Below are positions 1 through 11,644 of a DNA stretch of 64,000 nucleotides, in pieces. Position 1 is the stretch's first letter; every line of letters begins with the position of its first letter. Where the stretch lies: assembly GCA_019775845.1 (NCBI GenBank), contig JADQAV010000001.1:186001-250000 (forward strand), in the 5' to 3' direction. Source of the stretch: Myrmaecium sp. VS I D KN 1 (taxonomy: Eukaryota > Ascomycota > Dothideomycetes > Valsariales > Valsariaceae). The notes beneath the pieces are model-generated. The model worked only from the letters and a program-made list of their open reading frames with translations. It ran no database searches and was not told the DNA's origin. The position numbers were made by a program, and so were the translations under genes.

Positions 1-1527
1 TCCTGTATCGTGATTTCGGAGGGGATCCTCGATAGGCCCCAGAGGCTTATCGGAAGAGTCATCCTCAGAGCTTTCTGGATAAGCGCCTGGGTAATTACGG
101 TGAAAGTGCACATTTGCTCCTTGAACCGTGGCTCCATCATCAAACGCTTGCCGATACCTACGCGGTGGTGATGGAGTCAGTGTGTGTACGCGACCGCTAG
201 TCACAGACGCCCTTGAATGCCGTTGACGACTATCGGAACGCCTTCGATATTGCGAGTCGATGCCAGGGTCGGCATTTTTTGCGCCACCGAAGTGACCGTG
301 GAACGCTCTAGCTTGATGATCATGTTCAGGACCATAAGTATATCTTTCGCGATGTTGACTTTGGCCGCCGTAGTCAGCTTGCTGGCGGTTGCGGCGGGAA
401 AATCGACGGTCCTCGTCTGTTTGCTCAACCTCCGCTTCATAATAAGTCTCTGGCCGGGGTTCCTCGCGTCTCCGGTCACGCGAGCTGAATCGCCAGGATG
501 AGTAGTTCTCCTGGGTTCGTAAAGTAGGGCTGGTATTACGATGACATGTTGAAGAACCGCGCCGGCTGTCAACATAATTATAATCGTCACAGTTCTCGTA
601 CCCATAGCTCCTTTGGCGACCGTCATTCCTGAACCCGCTGTATCGACGGTCATACAACCCAGAATACGGGTCATCCGCGTACTCTGAAGGGCCATCAAAT
701 GTCACCAGCGCTTTCTCCGTAGGTCCTTCGGCAAAAACCTCTTCTGAGCTAGAGGGGACATCGTCCTCTGAAATGGAAGCAACGTTGTCTTCTGTGCTAG
801 AAGCTACATCGTCCTCCGAGCTAGAGGAAACTGCTTCGTCTATACACCGACATCTAAGTTCAAGCTCAGGTTCATCGGCTCCATCATAGCTGTTCATCAA
901 CCTATCGTTCTCGTCGTTGGGACTCACGAACTCCCGTTGCTGCTTGAACCGAAAAGACCTTAACCGTGCGAATGGGCGTCGGCGGAGGTCCTCGTTATGC
1001 AAACGAGCACGGCAACGATATACAACAACTTCAATGGTACCGAATGCTTCCCTGCGGTCCTTGAGAAAATCCGCCGCCTCGGCATCTCCAGAGACTAGGT
1101 CACATTCCAGCATGATTAGCTTCACGGTTCTGGACTATTTGAAGGGATGCACTTGCTTACCAAGTTTAAGCTTCTCGAAGAACAACTCACGGGCGTGGAT
1201 GATGCCAACCGGTTGGACCGTCTCCTCCTGGCGAAGGTACATGTCCAGCACGCTGCGATCCTTAGACGGGGTGGTATCCGCCGCAGGCTCGATGAGGCCA
1301 GTGCGAGTGCGGTTGCACAGGCGTTCACCATCCCGATACAGATACACCGCTAGACCCGGGGCAATGTAGCCGCTGGATGTAAGGTGGACGTGAAAAGGCG
1401 TGCGTTGCTCTGGCACGGGGACGAACGTCTCGACGAGACCATCACCATACACAGTGCCGAATTCAGGCAGAGGGGAGTTGGTGGGAGCCAGCTCGATGCG
1501 GCAGGTCAACTGCTTGAGAGTCGGCAT
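1..1527 (-). CDS. DUF7918-like protein, C-terminus beyond the left edge
   Basis: Function unknown. The N-terminal half resembles the fungal DUF7918 family: an opening MPTLKQLTCRIEL strand, then a compact beta-rich region, then GTIEVVVYRC after the splice. Exon 1 is 1527-1161. A 66-bp intron (1160-1095, donor GTAAGC, branch GCTAATC, acceptor CTAG) restores frame in phase 1, and exon 2 stays open from 1094 to base 1, so at least 364 further codons belong to it. The start at 1527 was chosen because the family begins there; the frame is open 70 codons upstream. Exon 2 is low-complexity: an acidic serine block of about four ten-residue repeats near 805-690, then a long R/Y/D/S-rich tail. Members often have a globular head and disordered tail, so this fits. 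The stop lies outside the window. Confidence 0.72.
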
Positions 1528-2928
1528 CCTTGCGAAACGCAACGAAGCAAACCCTTGAGCGTCGTGGAAACGCAGGCGGTCGCAGGCAAAGACAGAAGTC
1601 AGAGGGGGAATTAGGAAACGATTTTGAATTTGAGACGGGTTGTGCGGGCCATGCGAACTCGTGACGAGCCCAACATGGTAGGTATGAAAAGGGTACTCGC
1701 GCGATAATAGCAAGCAAGAAGCGTGGAAGAAGACCAATGAGACAACGACACCAGAATGGAATAAACGCCCATCGGAGGTGAAAGTACCACTTGAAGAAGG
1801 CGAATGAAATTACTCTACCTACTATGAGTGCTTCCACCGCTACATAGGACGTGCTGTCAATCCAAAAATGGGCAAACATGATTGTCTATTCGGGTTGAGC
1901 CATGCCCGCATCCAGTGATGGATGGGTCACTGTGATGAAGATTGGCGTCGAGTCATTCTCGTCAGCTATACGATGTCCATGAAAGCAGAACAAGGAAGAG
2001 CGCGAATGTTACCATCGGGAACCGTTCAGCGAGTTCTCATCAACCCAATGTTGTGTTCTAGTAATCGTGTCGAGGCCGGCACGCAGATATGAGACATGAA
2101 TGCTGACTAACAATGTGAGAGCAAGCCACATGTTGTGGCGCAGCACTCTTCCTCCACTCCCCCCTTCGGCTGTCGGCAAGGCCATCGTTTCAAGGGGGAG
2201 AGGAGGAATACGACGCATGTAACTTTAAAGCAAACTTCCCAGAGAAAACAATGCCGCCTGTCCGTCAATAAAAGCTTGAGACAGTTCGCGTCCACTTTTC
2301 GGCTGCAGTTAGCATGATGGGTGCAGCAGCAGTGAAGATAGCCGTGAACTGTGGGTTTTGAATGGCTAGGTCCCGCGGCATGTACAGAGCATGTCCGGGC
2401 CGCTACTCCCAAGGGTTCCCTAAGGGTTCCCGGAGTCCCTTGAACCTAAATAATCGCTTCTTCTTTGTCCACTGTTATTCGACCGTTCGTTCACACGTCG
2501 TCCTGCGGGAATGCATGGCCTGCCTATATAACCTGGGAATCCTCTATAAGATCATGCTGATTCTGAGTGTGATAGCGTGCTTCGAGAAGGGTGTGATGAA
2601 ACGCCGAAACAGTCAAGGACGTGAGCATACCTATGCCCCCGCAGATGGCGGACATTGAGACGAGACGGTACCCAGGCTCGAACCCTTCCGGCGTACCACG
2701 GTCTTTGTCTCCCGTGGATTCATTGTTCCCAGTAGCCGGGCGGTATACTAGTGAGCAGCAGCCCGTAGCTGCAAACATTCACTCTCGGTCCCCAACCTCC
2801 TCACCATGACAGTCTTGAACCAGCCAGCACGATTAAAAGCCATCCCATCCTGAAGAACCTCTTGCGCCCGGCGGCAGGGAAGACACCGAAATCTGAACAA
2901 CACTTACCTCCTCGCGAGACGAACCAGG
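1528..2928. other. Intergenic, no convincing gene
   Basis: This lies between the starts of two divergent genes. Only short overlapping frames are present. An 11-bp unit containing AAGGGTTCCC is directly repeated at about 2411-2431. I saw no tRNA or transposon. Confidence 0.6.
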
Positions 2929-4500
2929 ATGAATACCGCCGAAGATGATGCAGCGGCGTGTACGCGTATGCTTAATGACTTGAATATCGATGACCTCCGG
3001 TCCCCACATTCGCCGCCAACAGGACCGCTGCCACCTCTCCCCACGACTGCCGGAGGAACGCCCCCGAAGACGGACTGTTCTGGAGATCTTCTAGTGATTT
3101 CCGACGACTTGTATAGGGCGTGTATCGAGTACGGCATTTACGAGGCACTATGTCATGCGGGGGATTCCCCTACCTACTCTGGCATCCATACGCTGGACAC
3201 CGCTAGTACTGCTACTGCGGATGCCTTCCGTAGCTCCATAGAAGGCTCGAATGACGAACGCTCTTTCACACGGACCCCTTCGAACCCACAACTAAAGGAC
3301 GTGTACGGCCATTCCGGCGGAGCCGGTTCGCCAGGCTCAAAGCCAAGTCACGACCGCCGGCGGTCAAAGGAACGGACGAAGGCCCCGGCGTCGAGGGCAG
3401 GGACTATGGTCATGAAGTACAGGAAACTCCAGCAGCGGCAACGTGTAGCTTTTGCAAAGAACAGTTCCATGGCTGCAAGATCAGTCATCTCACCGACAGA
3501 AAGCTACGGTGACTCGGCGGAACGGGCTTCCTCAAGCCGAAGCATCCATGTCCAAGACTTCGTCGCTGGAGAGCGGGCTCAGGCGCCAGAAGCAGGCGAG
3601 TTGACAGAGAACTTGGAGCCAGGGATCTCTGTGACGGGCAGGCCTCGAGCGGGAAGCCTGAAAAGATCTCCGGCGGTGAAGAAAAAGGGAATCTTGAAAC
3701 GGAGCAGCACCGGGGGTAACGTGATGCCCTTGTATGAGCTGTCTGAGCTCAAAGATGCGGAGACGAGCTCGATGCAGCAATCGACGAGGGGATCATCGCG
3801 TGGGAGCGTCTATAGCGCGAGAGGAGGAGTGGCAGCTTCGACGATGGCTTCGATTCACCGTCGCCCCGGGTCCAGACGCACTGTGTCAACTCCCGAGACG
3901 TCGGCATGGCAACGGAATGTTTATCTGCCCGGTAGAATCACGCTGGAAGCACTAGGACGGTTGATCGGCGACTCTGGCAGCAGCATGAGGTCGTCTCCGG
4001 ATGCATGCCATGATCTGGTCGGGAACATGAACGATGGCGACGATGCGGCCGCAGAGGACATGATCGATTTCTTCGCGGGCCTGGATCTGGGATGTGGAAA
4101 GGATGACTTCTACGCCGATTTTGGACTCGGAACAAATCCCGAGGGGGATGGCAGCACCGTGGACGTAGAGATGGATGAAGATTGGGGTCGCGAGGAGCCG
4201 GAAAAGGGGGGGATTGGTGCCGCTCCTACCCCGCCGGCTCTCCACCCGCCCCGCCCCCCGCCAGTCAGGCCCAAGCGGTCAGATGAACTGATGATGGGCG
4301 GTCCGGCACCTTTTTCTGCTATACCCGCTTCGAACACTGCTACCTTGATGTCCGCGGAGGGGCCTTCACGGCCCGCCGTGCACCACATCCGGCCGACCCC
4401 TGAGGGACCAACCGCCGCCGCCGCCGCCGCTGGCGCCGCAAAGCCAACCGGGCCGGGACAGAAAATGAGGTTCAGAAGAAGGTTGTTGCGGATGCTCTGA
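2929..4500 (+). CDS. Hypothetical protein, largely disordered, 523 aa
   Basis: I do not recognise the family. The single exon encodes 523 residues. A short region near residues 60-85 (SDDLYRACIEYGIYEALC) looks helical and is the best candidate for a folded or binding segment. The middle is rich in Ser, Arg and Gly with basic patches (KKKGILKR). Around residue 325 there is a W-x3-VYLPG-x-ITLEA motif of a kind I associate with uncharacterised Pezizomycotina proteins; that is memory, not a search. An acidic stretch follows (residues 365-425), then a proline/alanine-rich segment with seven consecutive alanines, and a strongly basic end (MRFRRRLLRML). There is no signal peptide or membrane span. 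The start is the first ATG of the frame. A nuclear or scaffold role is possible but unsupported. Confidence 0.75.
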   Translation: MNTAEDDAAACTRMLNDLNIDDLRSPHSPPTGPLPPLPTTAGGTPPKTDCSGDLLVISDDLYRACIEYGIYEALCHAGDSPTYSGIHTLDTASTATADAFRSSIEGSNDERSFTRTPSNPQLKDVYGHSGGAGSPGSKPSHDRRRSKERTKAPASRAGTMVMKYRKLQQRQRVAFAKNSSMAARSVISPTESYGDSAERASSSRSIHVQDFVAGERAQAPEAGELTENLEPGISVTGRPRAGSLKRSPAVKKKGILKRSSTGGNVMPLYELSELKDAETSSMQQSTRGSSRGSVYSARGGVAASTMASIHRRPGSRRTVSTPETSAWQRNVYLPGRITLEALGRLIGDSGSSMRSSPDACHDLVGNMNDGDDAAAEDMIDFFAGLDLGCGKDDFYADFGLGTNPEGDGSTVDVEMDEDWGREEPEKGGIGAAPTPPALHPPRPPPVRPKRSDELMMGGPAPFSAIPASNTATLMSAEGPSRPAVHHIRPTPEGPTAAAAAAGAAKPTGPGQKMRFRRRLLRML

Positions 4501-5730
4501 GGGAGGAGCCCTAGGGGGACTGCTCTGTCTGCGAAATTGGTTGTTGTTGCAGCGTATAGACAAGCCGGTTTTGAATTGAATACCTGCCGTTTCGCTCCGC
4601 GCCATGCTTCCTTGCCGCACGCCTGCTATTCTCACTGTCATTGTAGTAAGTATTTCAATGATGCCTTCCGGACCATACGGTGCAATTCTACGAGAGTTCT
4701 CCTCCATGCACTGTGAAAAACCTGAATACAGTACTAGATAGCCAAATATGTACGCGCCAGCATCTCCCTCTTTCCGTTTGCAGTAACCGCGAGGTCATCT
4801 GTCTGTTCGCGCCGGACTAATTAATTTGCGGAAAAGAGATGGTGGAGAGCAATCAATCGCCGAAAAGGGGAGTGACGGGCTGCACGTGAGGTGTATAGCG
4901 TCGGCGAATCAAAGCTCGGCGAATTTTGTGCACACCGCAACACCTGACTCGCGCCTAATCTTACGCTGGAGTCCACTACAAAGGATGGGGATCGACCTCG
5001 AGTCAAGGCGCGACGTTCCGTCTGCTGCTAAGAATAACGGCGCGGAAGGAAACAGATGGCCCATTCGGCAGGCCTTTGGCAGTGTCTGGACTTTCTCGTC
5101 CCTCGCCTTGCGGGCGTGTTGAACCGCAGTCAACAAAAGAAAGCATGGAGATGACGCCAGCGACCGGGTATCGGGGAAGGGGCAGAAGGCCCACGAAAAG
5201 TAAAACGTCGGTATGAGAATAAGAAGGGGTGGGAGAAAGTATTGAGTGCGACTTGAAGAAAGGCAATGATCGGCTTACCGTCAAATCCCGCGGAGAGCCT
5301 ATCAACGACTGTGAGCGTCTGCAAATGTCTGCATCCATCCATTAGCGAGGCTCCTCGGACTGCAAACCGCCGAGGCACGGTGCACGCGCGTTGTGTGACC
5401 CGTGGGGATCTCCAATTGAGCGAGCGGCACGGGAGATGGGCGGATTCGCTGCCAGGACAGGCTGCCTCTCAACGCTCACGATGGCGCTCACCACCGTGCG
5501 CCAGCTATGCCAAAGGGGAAGTCCACGATAGCGCAGCGATTTATTTAGTGCGCGAGATAATGCCGAGAGGATGGCCTGAGGACGGTGGCACGCTGGCCCG
5601 TATCGCACTGGCAGGCTTGTGGAAGTCTCGGTATCGACTGCAGCTCGCCTGGACGGGCGTCATGACGTTGACTGGCTCTCAAGGCGTCAGGGGTCAACGA
5701 GAGGGTGTTGCCCGCTCCGGTTACGACGGG

Positions 5731-5748
5731 TGATGATGATGATGATGA
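5731..5748. repeat. TGA/ATG trinucleotide microsatellite
   Basis: Six uninterrupted TGA units in intergenic DNA. Confidence 0.9.
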
Positions 5749-6310
5749 CAGTGATGTTGGTGGGAGTGAGGGATGAGGTCAGAGGAAGGAAAGCTGCAAC
5801 AACAACACATCACCGCGTCGCAGAAAACGGAAAAAGCAAAGACGAAAGCAGCAGGTTGGCGGACACAAGGGGCACACAGGCACACGCACATTGACGAAGG
5901 AGGAGCCGCGCCGTGTGCTTGGGTTGGAACCGAAGTTGGTGATGGACAGGGGCGATCGACAGGCGACATGCACTCAATGTGTGACGATCCAACAGCCAGA
6001 GCGAGAGGAGTCACGATCGCAGGGGCCGGGGAAGGGGGAAGGAGGGGGCTTGGAAGAGACATAGAAGGATTGAGAGGAGAGAAGAGAGGTTCGAGAAGGC
6101 AGCGTCGGAGCGTTGGAGAGCCTGTGCGAGACCTTGGAGACTTCTTCAGTCATTAGTCGTACGAAAGAGGCGACCGACGACGACGAAAGGCACGAGTGCG
6201 CGCCCGGATTGGGAAGCAGGAGGGTGACGAAAGTGGGCGATGGAGTAAATAGCAGCAGACTGTGGTGGTGACTTTGGCATCGTCCCTCCCTCGCATTCTC
6301 CTTTCTTGTC

Positions 6311-6420
6311 GTGCCAGTCAGTGCCAGTGCCAGTGCCAATGCCAATGCCAGCGCCGGGGCGCTCCAGTGCTCCAGTGCCCCAATAATGCTCCATTGCCCC
6401 AGTGTGCCCCAGTGCCAGGG
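6311..6420. repeat. Degenerate CAGTGC/CCAGTG hexamer array
   Basis: Tandem CAGTGC, then CAATGC, then GCTCCAGT/GCCCCAGT variants run for about 110 bp. The array lies roughly 670 bp upstream of the next start codon. Confidence 0.8.
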
Positions 6421-7087
6421 AAAGGACGCGGCGGGCACGGGCACGGGCAACGACAGCTGAAACCAGGGCGACGAATGGGAAGCTTTGCCAGCGGAGCCGG
6501 TTGGATGGGCGCTGGCCGTGGGCGGTCGTAGGCGGTCGTGGGCGGCCGTGGGGGGGAGGAGGGAAGAGCGAGTCCTTGGCCGGCGGGACCCGAGTTCCAG
6601 TTGTCAGCGCGAGTTGATCGCCCGCGCGCGGCCCCGGTGCGGTGCTGGTTGGCCAATTTCCAGCTCCCCCGGCTCCTTGAAACTGGAACGTCGACCTCGT
6701 CCACCATTTGGCACGGCCGAGGGCCCGGCGCAACGCTCTACAGGTGCCAACACACCCGCACGCCCATCTCGGTCACTTGGTGAAATACCCTCGCCCCTCC
6801 TCCTCCTCCACACATTCCCCCATTTTCCGTTCGCCTCGCCCTCATCCCACCGTCCCATTCGCACGACTCTTCCCCATCGCCCCTCCAGCCTGACCGACAC
6901 AGACGCAACCGCATCCGCATCCGCAGAACTCCTCCATCCGCTGTAAGTCTTATGAAAGGAAGCGTCCTGATTGCAGCCGTGCCGGACGCTCAGTGCTGAT
7001 CAGCTGCAGTGAGAAACACCGACAGCCTTGCCAATATTGCCGCCATCATCCTCGCCGACGACCGCAGACAGACCTACAGAACGAACA

Positions 7088-9085
7088 ATGTCGAATATAC
7101 CGTCATCGACTGACCCAGTTCTTCAGATACTCCAGAAAGAACGGGACTCGATCTTGCAGCGAAATCCGGACCTTTCCGATCAGGATCGTCACCAACTCTG
7201 GATCCAGCGACAGGCTCAACTGGTCTCCTTGATCAAACGCAACGATGTCTCGACGACCTCGCAGTATCTCGCCTCGATCCCGCGGTCCATGTCCTACGCG
7301 GGCCAATCCAGCGCTTTCCAAGTTCCTGTACGACCTCTCCTTCATTTTGGTTGCACCAAGATTCCCAGTCCTAACGCTCGCTAGTCTCTCGATGTTCCAC
7401 GGGCCATGAACCGGACAGAAGGCTTCTCGCATCAGTCCGCCCCTGCAGCTGTATCGATGTCGAGATCAGCTTCCACGCTGTCCACCGCCGGCATCCAGGC
7501 CTCCCTGGCTTCAGACGACTGGAACTGGCAACACGACGAACCGACGCCTTCCTACACGCTCTCCTCCCAAGCTGGTTTCGCAGCGGGCTCGACGCAGCCT
7601 CGGACTGTCTCCAGGATCGACGACGTCAGCGTGTACCACCCGAACGACTACGTTGCGACGCTTGAGGACAACTTCGGCTACTCGAACTACGCTGCTAGTC
7701 CTACCTCCTCTCCGAACGGCCCCCCGGCACTGATCTATCAAGACAGCAACCGACTGACGGTCACCACCTCCCCTTATCAGTGGAGCTCGTATGATGGCTC
7801 TGCTTCACCGAGCACGCCCACGACTGGCGAGTTGACGACCGCCTCGACCTTTGCAAGTGAGATGAGTCGAGATCCTAGTTTTGCTAGCACCAATTTCTCG
7901 GGTGCGCTCGATATGATGCGTCTTCAGTCGAATCGTTCTATTCTCTCTGATTTCCTTCCTACTGAGTCACCGCTCAGTGCTTTGTCCTCGTCTGTGAAGC
8001 CTGGCTTGACAGATGTTGATAGCTCTTCTTTCCTTGGTCAAATTCCTCTTCCTGCTGTTTATGAAGATGATTTCTCTTCAACGCAATTTCCTTCTTGTAC
8101 GCAGGTACAACCTTCTCAGTCAGCTGGTCAAGAGTTGGAAGCAGGGGAGATGATGCGCGAGCCATCGACTCAAAGCAACAAGTCGACGTCGAGTAGGTCC
8201 CAACGCCGCCATAAGGAGCAGCTTGCTCAGGGTTCGCGACTCATCGCGCCCAAGGCGGAAGGGACTCAGATGATTCGAGTCGCCTCCCACGGTGGAGCAT
8301 CGAAAACGGTTGCTCCGATCACGAAAGCGCCGTATGTTCGACCGACGCACCCTAAGATCATGTGCGATAAGTGCAACGATTACCCCGATGGGTTTCGTGG
8401 TGAGCATGAGCTTCGTCGGCATACCGAGCGCGCTCATGCTCGTGTAAGGCGCGTGTGGATCACGGTAGACGCATCGGCGGACAAGAAGTTCCTCGCCAAC
8501 TGCAAGCAATGTCGTCAAAACAAGAAGTACGGCGCGTACTACAACGCTGCGGCGCATTTGAGGCGCGCTCACTTCCATCCTCGTAAGCGTGGCCGAAAAG
8601 GCAAGAACGATGAGAAGCGCGGCGGTAAGGGAGGCGGGGATGACCCGCCGATGGAGATTCTGAAGCAATTTTGGATGAAAGAGATCGAGGAGGTCGTAGA
8701 CGAGAATCTGAAGGCCTCCACTTCCCCGGAAGTGAAAGCTGAAGGGCTCGAAGCGTCACCCTCCGCCCACATCGCCAGAAGCCCTTCCGAGACGCAGTAC
8801 AACCCCTTCGCGGCTTCGACGAACCCGCACAGCCGACCTCCCGTCGAGGTCCTTTCGACCGCTCAGCTGAACGAACAAGCTCAGATGATGTGCGACGCGC
8901 CGCCCTTCGACTTCAACCAGATGGGTACCTACAATGGGTACCCCGATCCGACTTCGATGCCCTTGGCTGGCAATCAGGTGCTCGCTTCCAACGCGGACGA
9001 GCCTCTGCCCATGTTCCAGTTCGATGACCAGCAGCAGTACAATGCTGGTCTTTATGTTGCTCCTGGTTTTGGCATGCAGTATTAA
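7088..9085 (+). CDS. C2H2 zinc-finger protein with DUF7896-like domain
   Basis: Probable nuclear transcription factor of 646 aa in two exons: 7088-7327 and 7385-9085. The 57-bp intron has donor GTACGA, branch CTAACG, acceptor GCTAG, phase 0. The N-terminus (DPVLQILQKERDSILQ) looks helical. A Ser/Thr/Pro-rich region follows. A C2H2 finger sits near residues 405-430 (CDKC..H..H). It runs into a second Cys/His unit with CKQCRQNKKYGAYYNAAAHL and RKRGRKGKNDEKRGGKGGGD, the pattern I know as DUF7896, near residues 436-535. The tail is rich in Q, N and P, as in activation regions. The ATG at 7088 follows a purine-rich context (ACGAACA) and precedes a clean coding frame. Target genes are unknown. Confidence 0.85.
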
Positions 9086-10477
9086 CTGCATCGTTTTCCT
9101 TCTGTGCCATCTCCTCTGAACTGTTTCATCAGATTTTCTTAATACTGTCCTCCTTTCCTCTCTCTTTCGATCATCTCTCGACATCTACAGCGGTCATGAT
9201 TTCTTCTTTTTTTGGCGTCAAAGACTCGGGCTTTGACGGGAGACTTTTTCGCATCACACTCGAGACCCTCGGTCGAGAACGGCGTTTGGGTTGAGGGGAT
9301 TTTCCTTGGCTGCGATGCAGGACGTGAAGCAAGCGCTGCGCCTGTCCGATGCATCTCAACGGCGTTATCTGGTTTGGATATCTTCCTTTTTCTTATTATC
9401 TTCCTTTCTTTCTTTCTTCTTCGTCAATCTTCTCACGGCTGGCTTATGATATCACGACGTCGGTTTACGCCTGATACATTTTCTTTCTTTCTTCCTTTCC
9501 TTCAATTTCCTTTTTCCTTTACACCTTTTAATTTCTTTGCGCGCGCGCATCATCCGCAGTGGATGATGGGCAGCCTTTTTCCTTTCGTCCTTTCAGCCTC
9601 GTGAATTTTCCTCGCGGTTCCGTTGCGGACACGCTTAATAAGTATCGCTTTTCGTTCGAAGAAATGAAAGACTCTACTTAATCAATGGCTTCTTGCGTGC
9701 AATTCTCTGTTCCCGCCTTTGATATCCTTGCAACGTACGCATGCCGGACGTGACCTCATGCTTACGTCTCTTCCCAGTGCGTCTGCGCGGTGAATATGAT
9801 AATGTCGAGTGACGTCTTCGGAAGTAGTTTCGTGATGGATAAGATGAACTGGACAGTGCCATCAGACAAAAATGCAATCGACAAAGCCTGTCATCCCGGC
9901 GACGGTGAAGTTTAGTAGTGACGATCTCTGGAGTACATGGATTGGATTGAGATGCGAACAGCCTGATGATTAAGCAGGTGGGGTGGACATCATGGAACGA
10001 ACAATCAATCCCCTGGAAATAAAGTGGGGGAACTCGGATGTCGGCGTTGATCCCAGCCTTATCGGCGGCTTCCAGGCTTGACCTTCCAACGTCGGCTTGT
10101 GACCATCGTCAACGACAAAGGTATTGGGGAAACCGGATTGGATTGATGGTACTTGAACATGGCGATTTGATACATTTATACACTTGTTCCATCTCGCGTT
10201 CGATTTCCTCCACACACACACACCTGCGCACCGGCACACCGGATGTAGGTCAACTCAAGCATTCTCGGCCCGGGGCGCACCCGACGACCAGCGATGAACG
10301 GCCGATGACGTCCCTGATCTAAGTAACGTCATGACTTACTGGTGACGCCGTCAACCCTTTCCGCGGAGCCATAACGTAGGTACCGGTAGGTCCCCCGGTA
10401 CGTAAGTATGAAGACCAGTAAGTAAAGATATAAAAGAACGACAAGAGAGTTTGATCCGATTCTGCCGTAGCATACAA
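9086..10477. other. Intergenic, pyrimidine-rich 3' region and promoter
   Basis: CT/T-rich runs at 9180-9540 probably include the 3' UTR of the C2H2 gene. There is a short CA repeat near 10212-10222, a cluster of GTAC/TACC motifs at 10370-10425, and the TATA element described separately. No gene is seen. Confidence 0.6.
10429..10436 (+). promoter_or_regulatory. TATA box of the SDR gene
   Basis: TATAAAAG lies 49 bp upstream of the first ATG (10478). A start about 30 bp downstream of it would give a leader of only about 20 nt to that ATG and about 125 nt to the second in-frame ATG at 10583. Confidence 0.6.
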
Positions 10478-11644
10478 ATGTTCAAATCACTCTTCTCCCG
10501 GAGTACCGCCCCTGCAGCAGTGAGAAACGCATTCGCACCCAGACACGCCTCCCCAAACCTCATCCTCGTTCCAAAGCGCACCATGGCAGCAGCCGCGATT
10601 GCACACAAGGCGACCAACGAGCAGCTGAAGAGCTCCAGCCTCTTCGACGTCTCCCACGTCACCGCCGTCGTGACGGGTGGCGGCACGGGGATCGGCCTCA
10701 TGATCACGCAAGCCCTGGCCACGAACGGGGCCAAGGTGTACATCACCGGCCGTCGGAAGGAGGTGCTGGACAACTTGGTGAAGCAATACAGCCCGGAGCC
10801 GGGGAGAATCATTGCGTACGTAGTCCAGATGCGTCGTCTTGCGAAGCGAAAAAGGAGTCTAACCACACCCACAGTCTGCCCGGGGACGTGAGCGACAAGT
10901 CGGACGTCCAACGGCTGGCGGAGGAGGTCGCCGGCCGGGAACCGAACGGCATCCAGCTCCTCGTCAACAACGCCGGCATCGCCCGGGACGACGCGACCAA
11001 GTTCTCCGCCGCGGGCGAGCCGGACTGGACGGACCCGGCCGCCATCAGCGCCCACTTCCTCCGCACCCCGCCCGAGGCCTTCGCCGACACCTTCCGGACG
11101 AACGTCGTGGCCGCCTACTACACCTCCATGGCCTTCCTGCCCTTGCTGGCCAAGGGGCACGGCACCATCCCCCACTACACCTCCAGCGTCGTCAACGTCT
11201 CCTCCATCTCCGGCGCGATGAAGGGCTCCAGCTCCGGTCAGTTCGCGTACGCCGCCTCCAAGGCCGCCTTCACCCACCTCAGCCGCATGCTCGCCACGAC
11301 GTTCGTTAAGACCAAGGTCCGCGTGAACGTCATCGCTCCTGGCGTTTTCCCCAGCGAGGTAAGTAAATCGAGATGCATCGAGAGCCCTTTCCCCGATGCC
11401 CCCATTTCAGACGGCTTTTCGCTTACACCAAACCTCCTCAACCCAGATGACCGCCGGCGCCTCCGACGAGGACAACAAGTCCGTCCTGGAGGGGGCCGCC
11501 TCCAACCCGTCCGGCCGGTTCGGGTACGACACCGACATGGCGGCCACCATCCTCATGCTCGCCGGCCCCGGCGGCGCCTTCTATAATGAGCAAATCATGT
11601 ACCCCGACGGCGGGAACTCGCTCGTCCAGCCGGCGTACAAGTAA
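10478..11644 (+). CDS. Short-chain dehydrogenase/reductase, possible mitochondrial presequence
   Basis: NAD(P)-dependent SDR of 339 aa in three exons: 10478-10815, 10875-11358, 11447-11644 (phases 2 and 0). Family marks: nucleotide motif TGGGTGIG at about residues 66-73, NNAG at 144-147, an NVSS serine near 222, and YAASK (Tyr238, Lys242). It resembles fungal SDRs labelled rhamnolipid-biosynthesis 3-oxoacyl-ACP reductase; the substrate cannot be read from sequence. From the first ATG there are 35 extra residues (MFKSLFSRSTAPAAVRNAF...) with several Arg/Lys and no acid, like a mitochondrial presequence. The second ATG (10583, residue 36) has a strong context (GCACCATGG) and starts just before the SDR core. 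Either start may be used. Coding GC is higher in exons 2 and 3 than in the flanks. Confidence 0.9.

Larger units (their letters stand above)
4501..7087. other. Long intergenic/leader region of a C2H2 gene
   Basis: No convincing gene. It holds a TGA microsatellite (5731-5748), a CAGTGC-type repeat (6311-6420) and a pyrimidine-rich stretch ending near 6900. A possible 5'-UTR intron with donor GTAAGT lies near 6941 and an acceptor CTGCAG near 7009, which would place much of the right end in the leader of the next gene. Confidence 0.5.

Noticed and set aside
2640-2760. GGGTTCGAGCC word on the minus strand, resembling a tRNA T-loop
   Set aside because: No matching T-stem, A box, anticodon arm or acceptor stem could be drawn around it.
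10351-11277. 308-codon minus-strand frame opposite the SDR
   Set aside because: It is the antisense shadow of GC-rich SDR exons; its Gly/Val/Asp-rich sequence lacks family character, while the + strand has TGGGTGIG, NNAG and YxxxK motifs.
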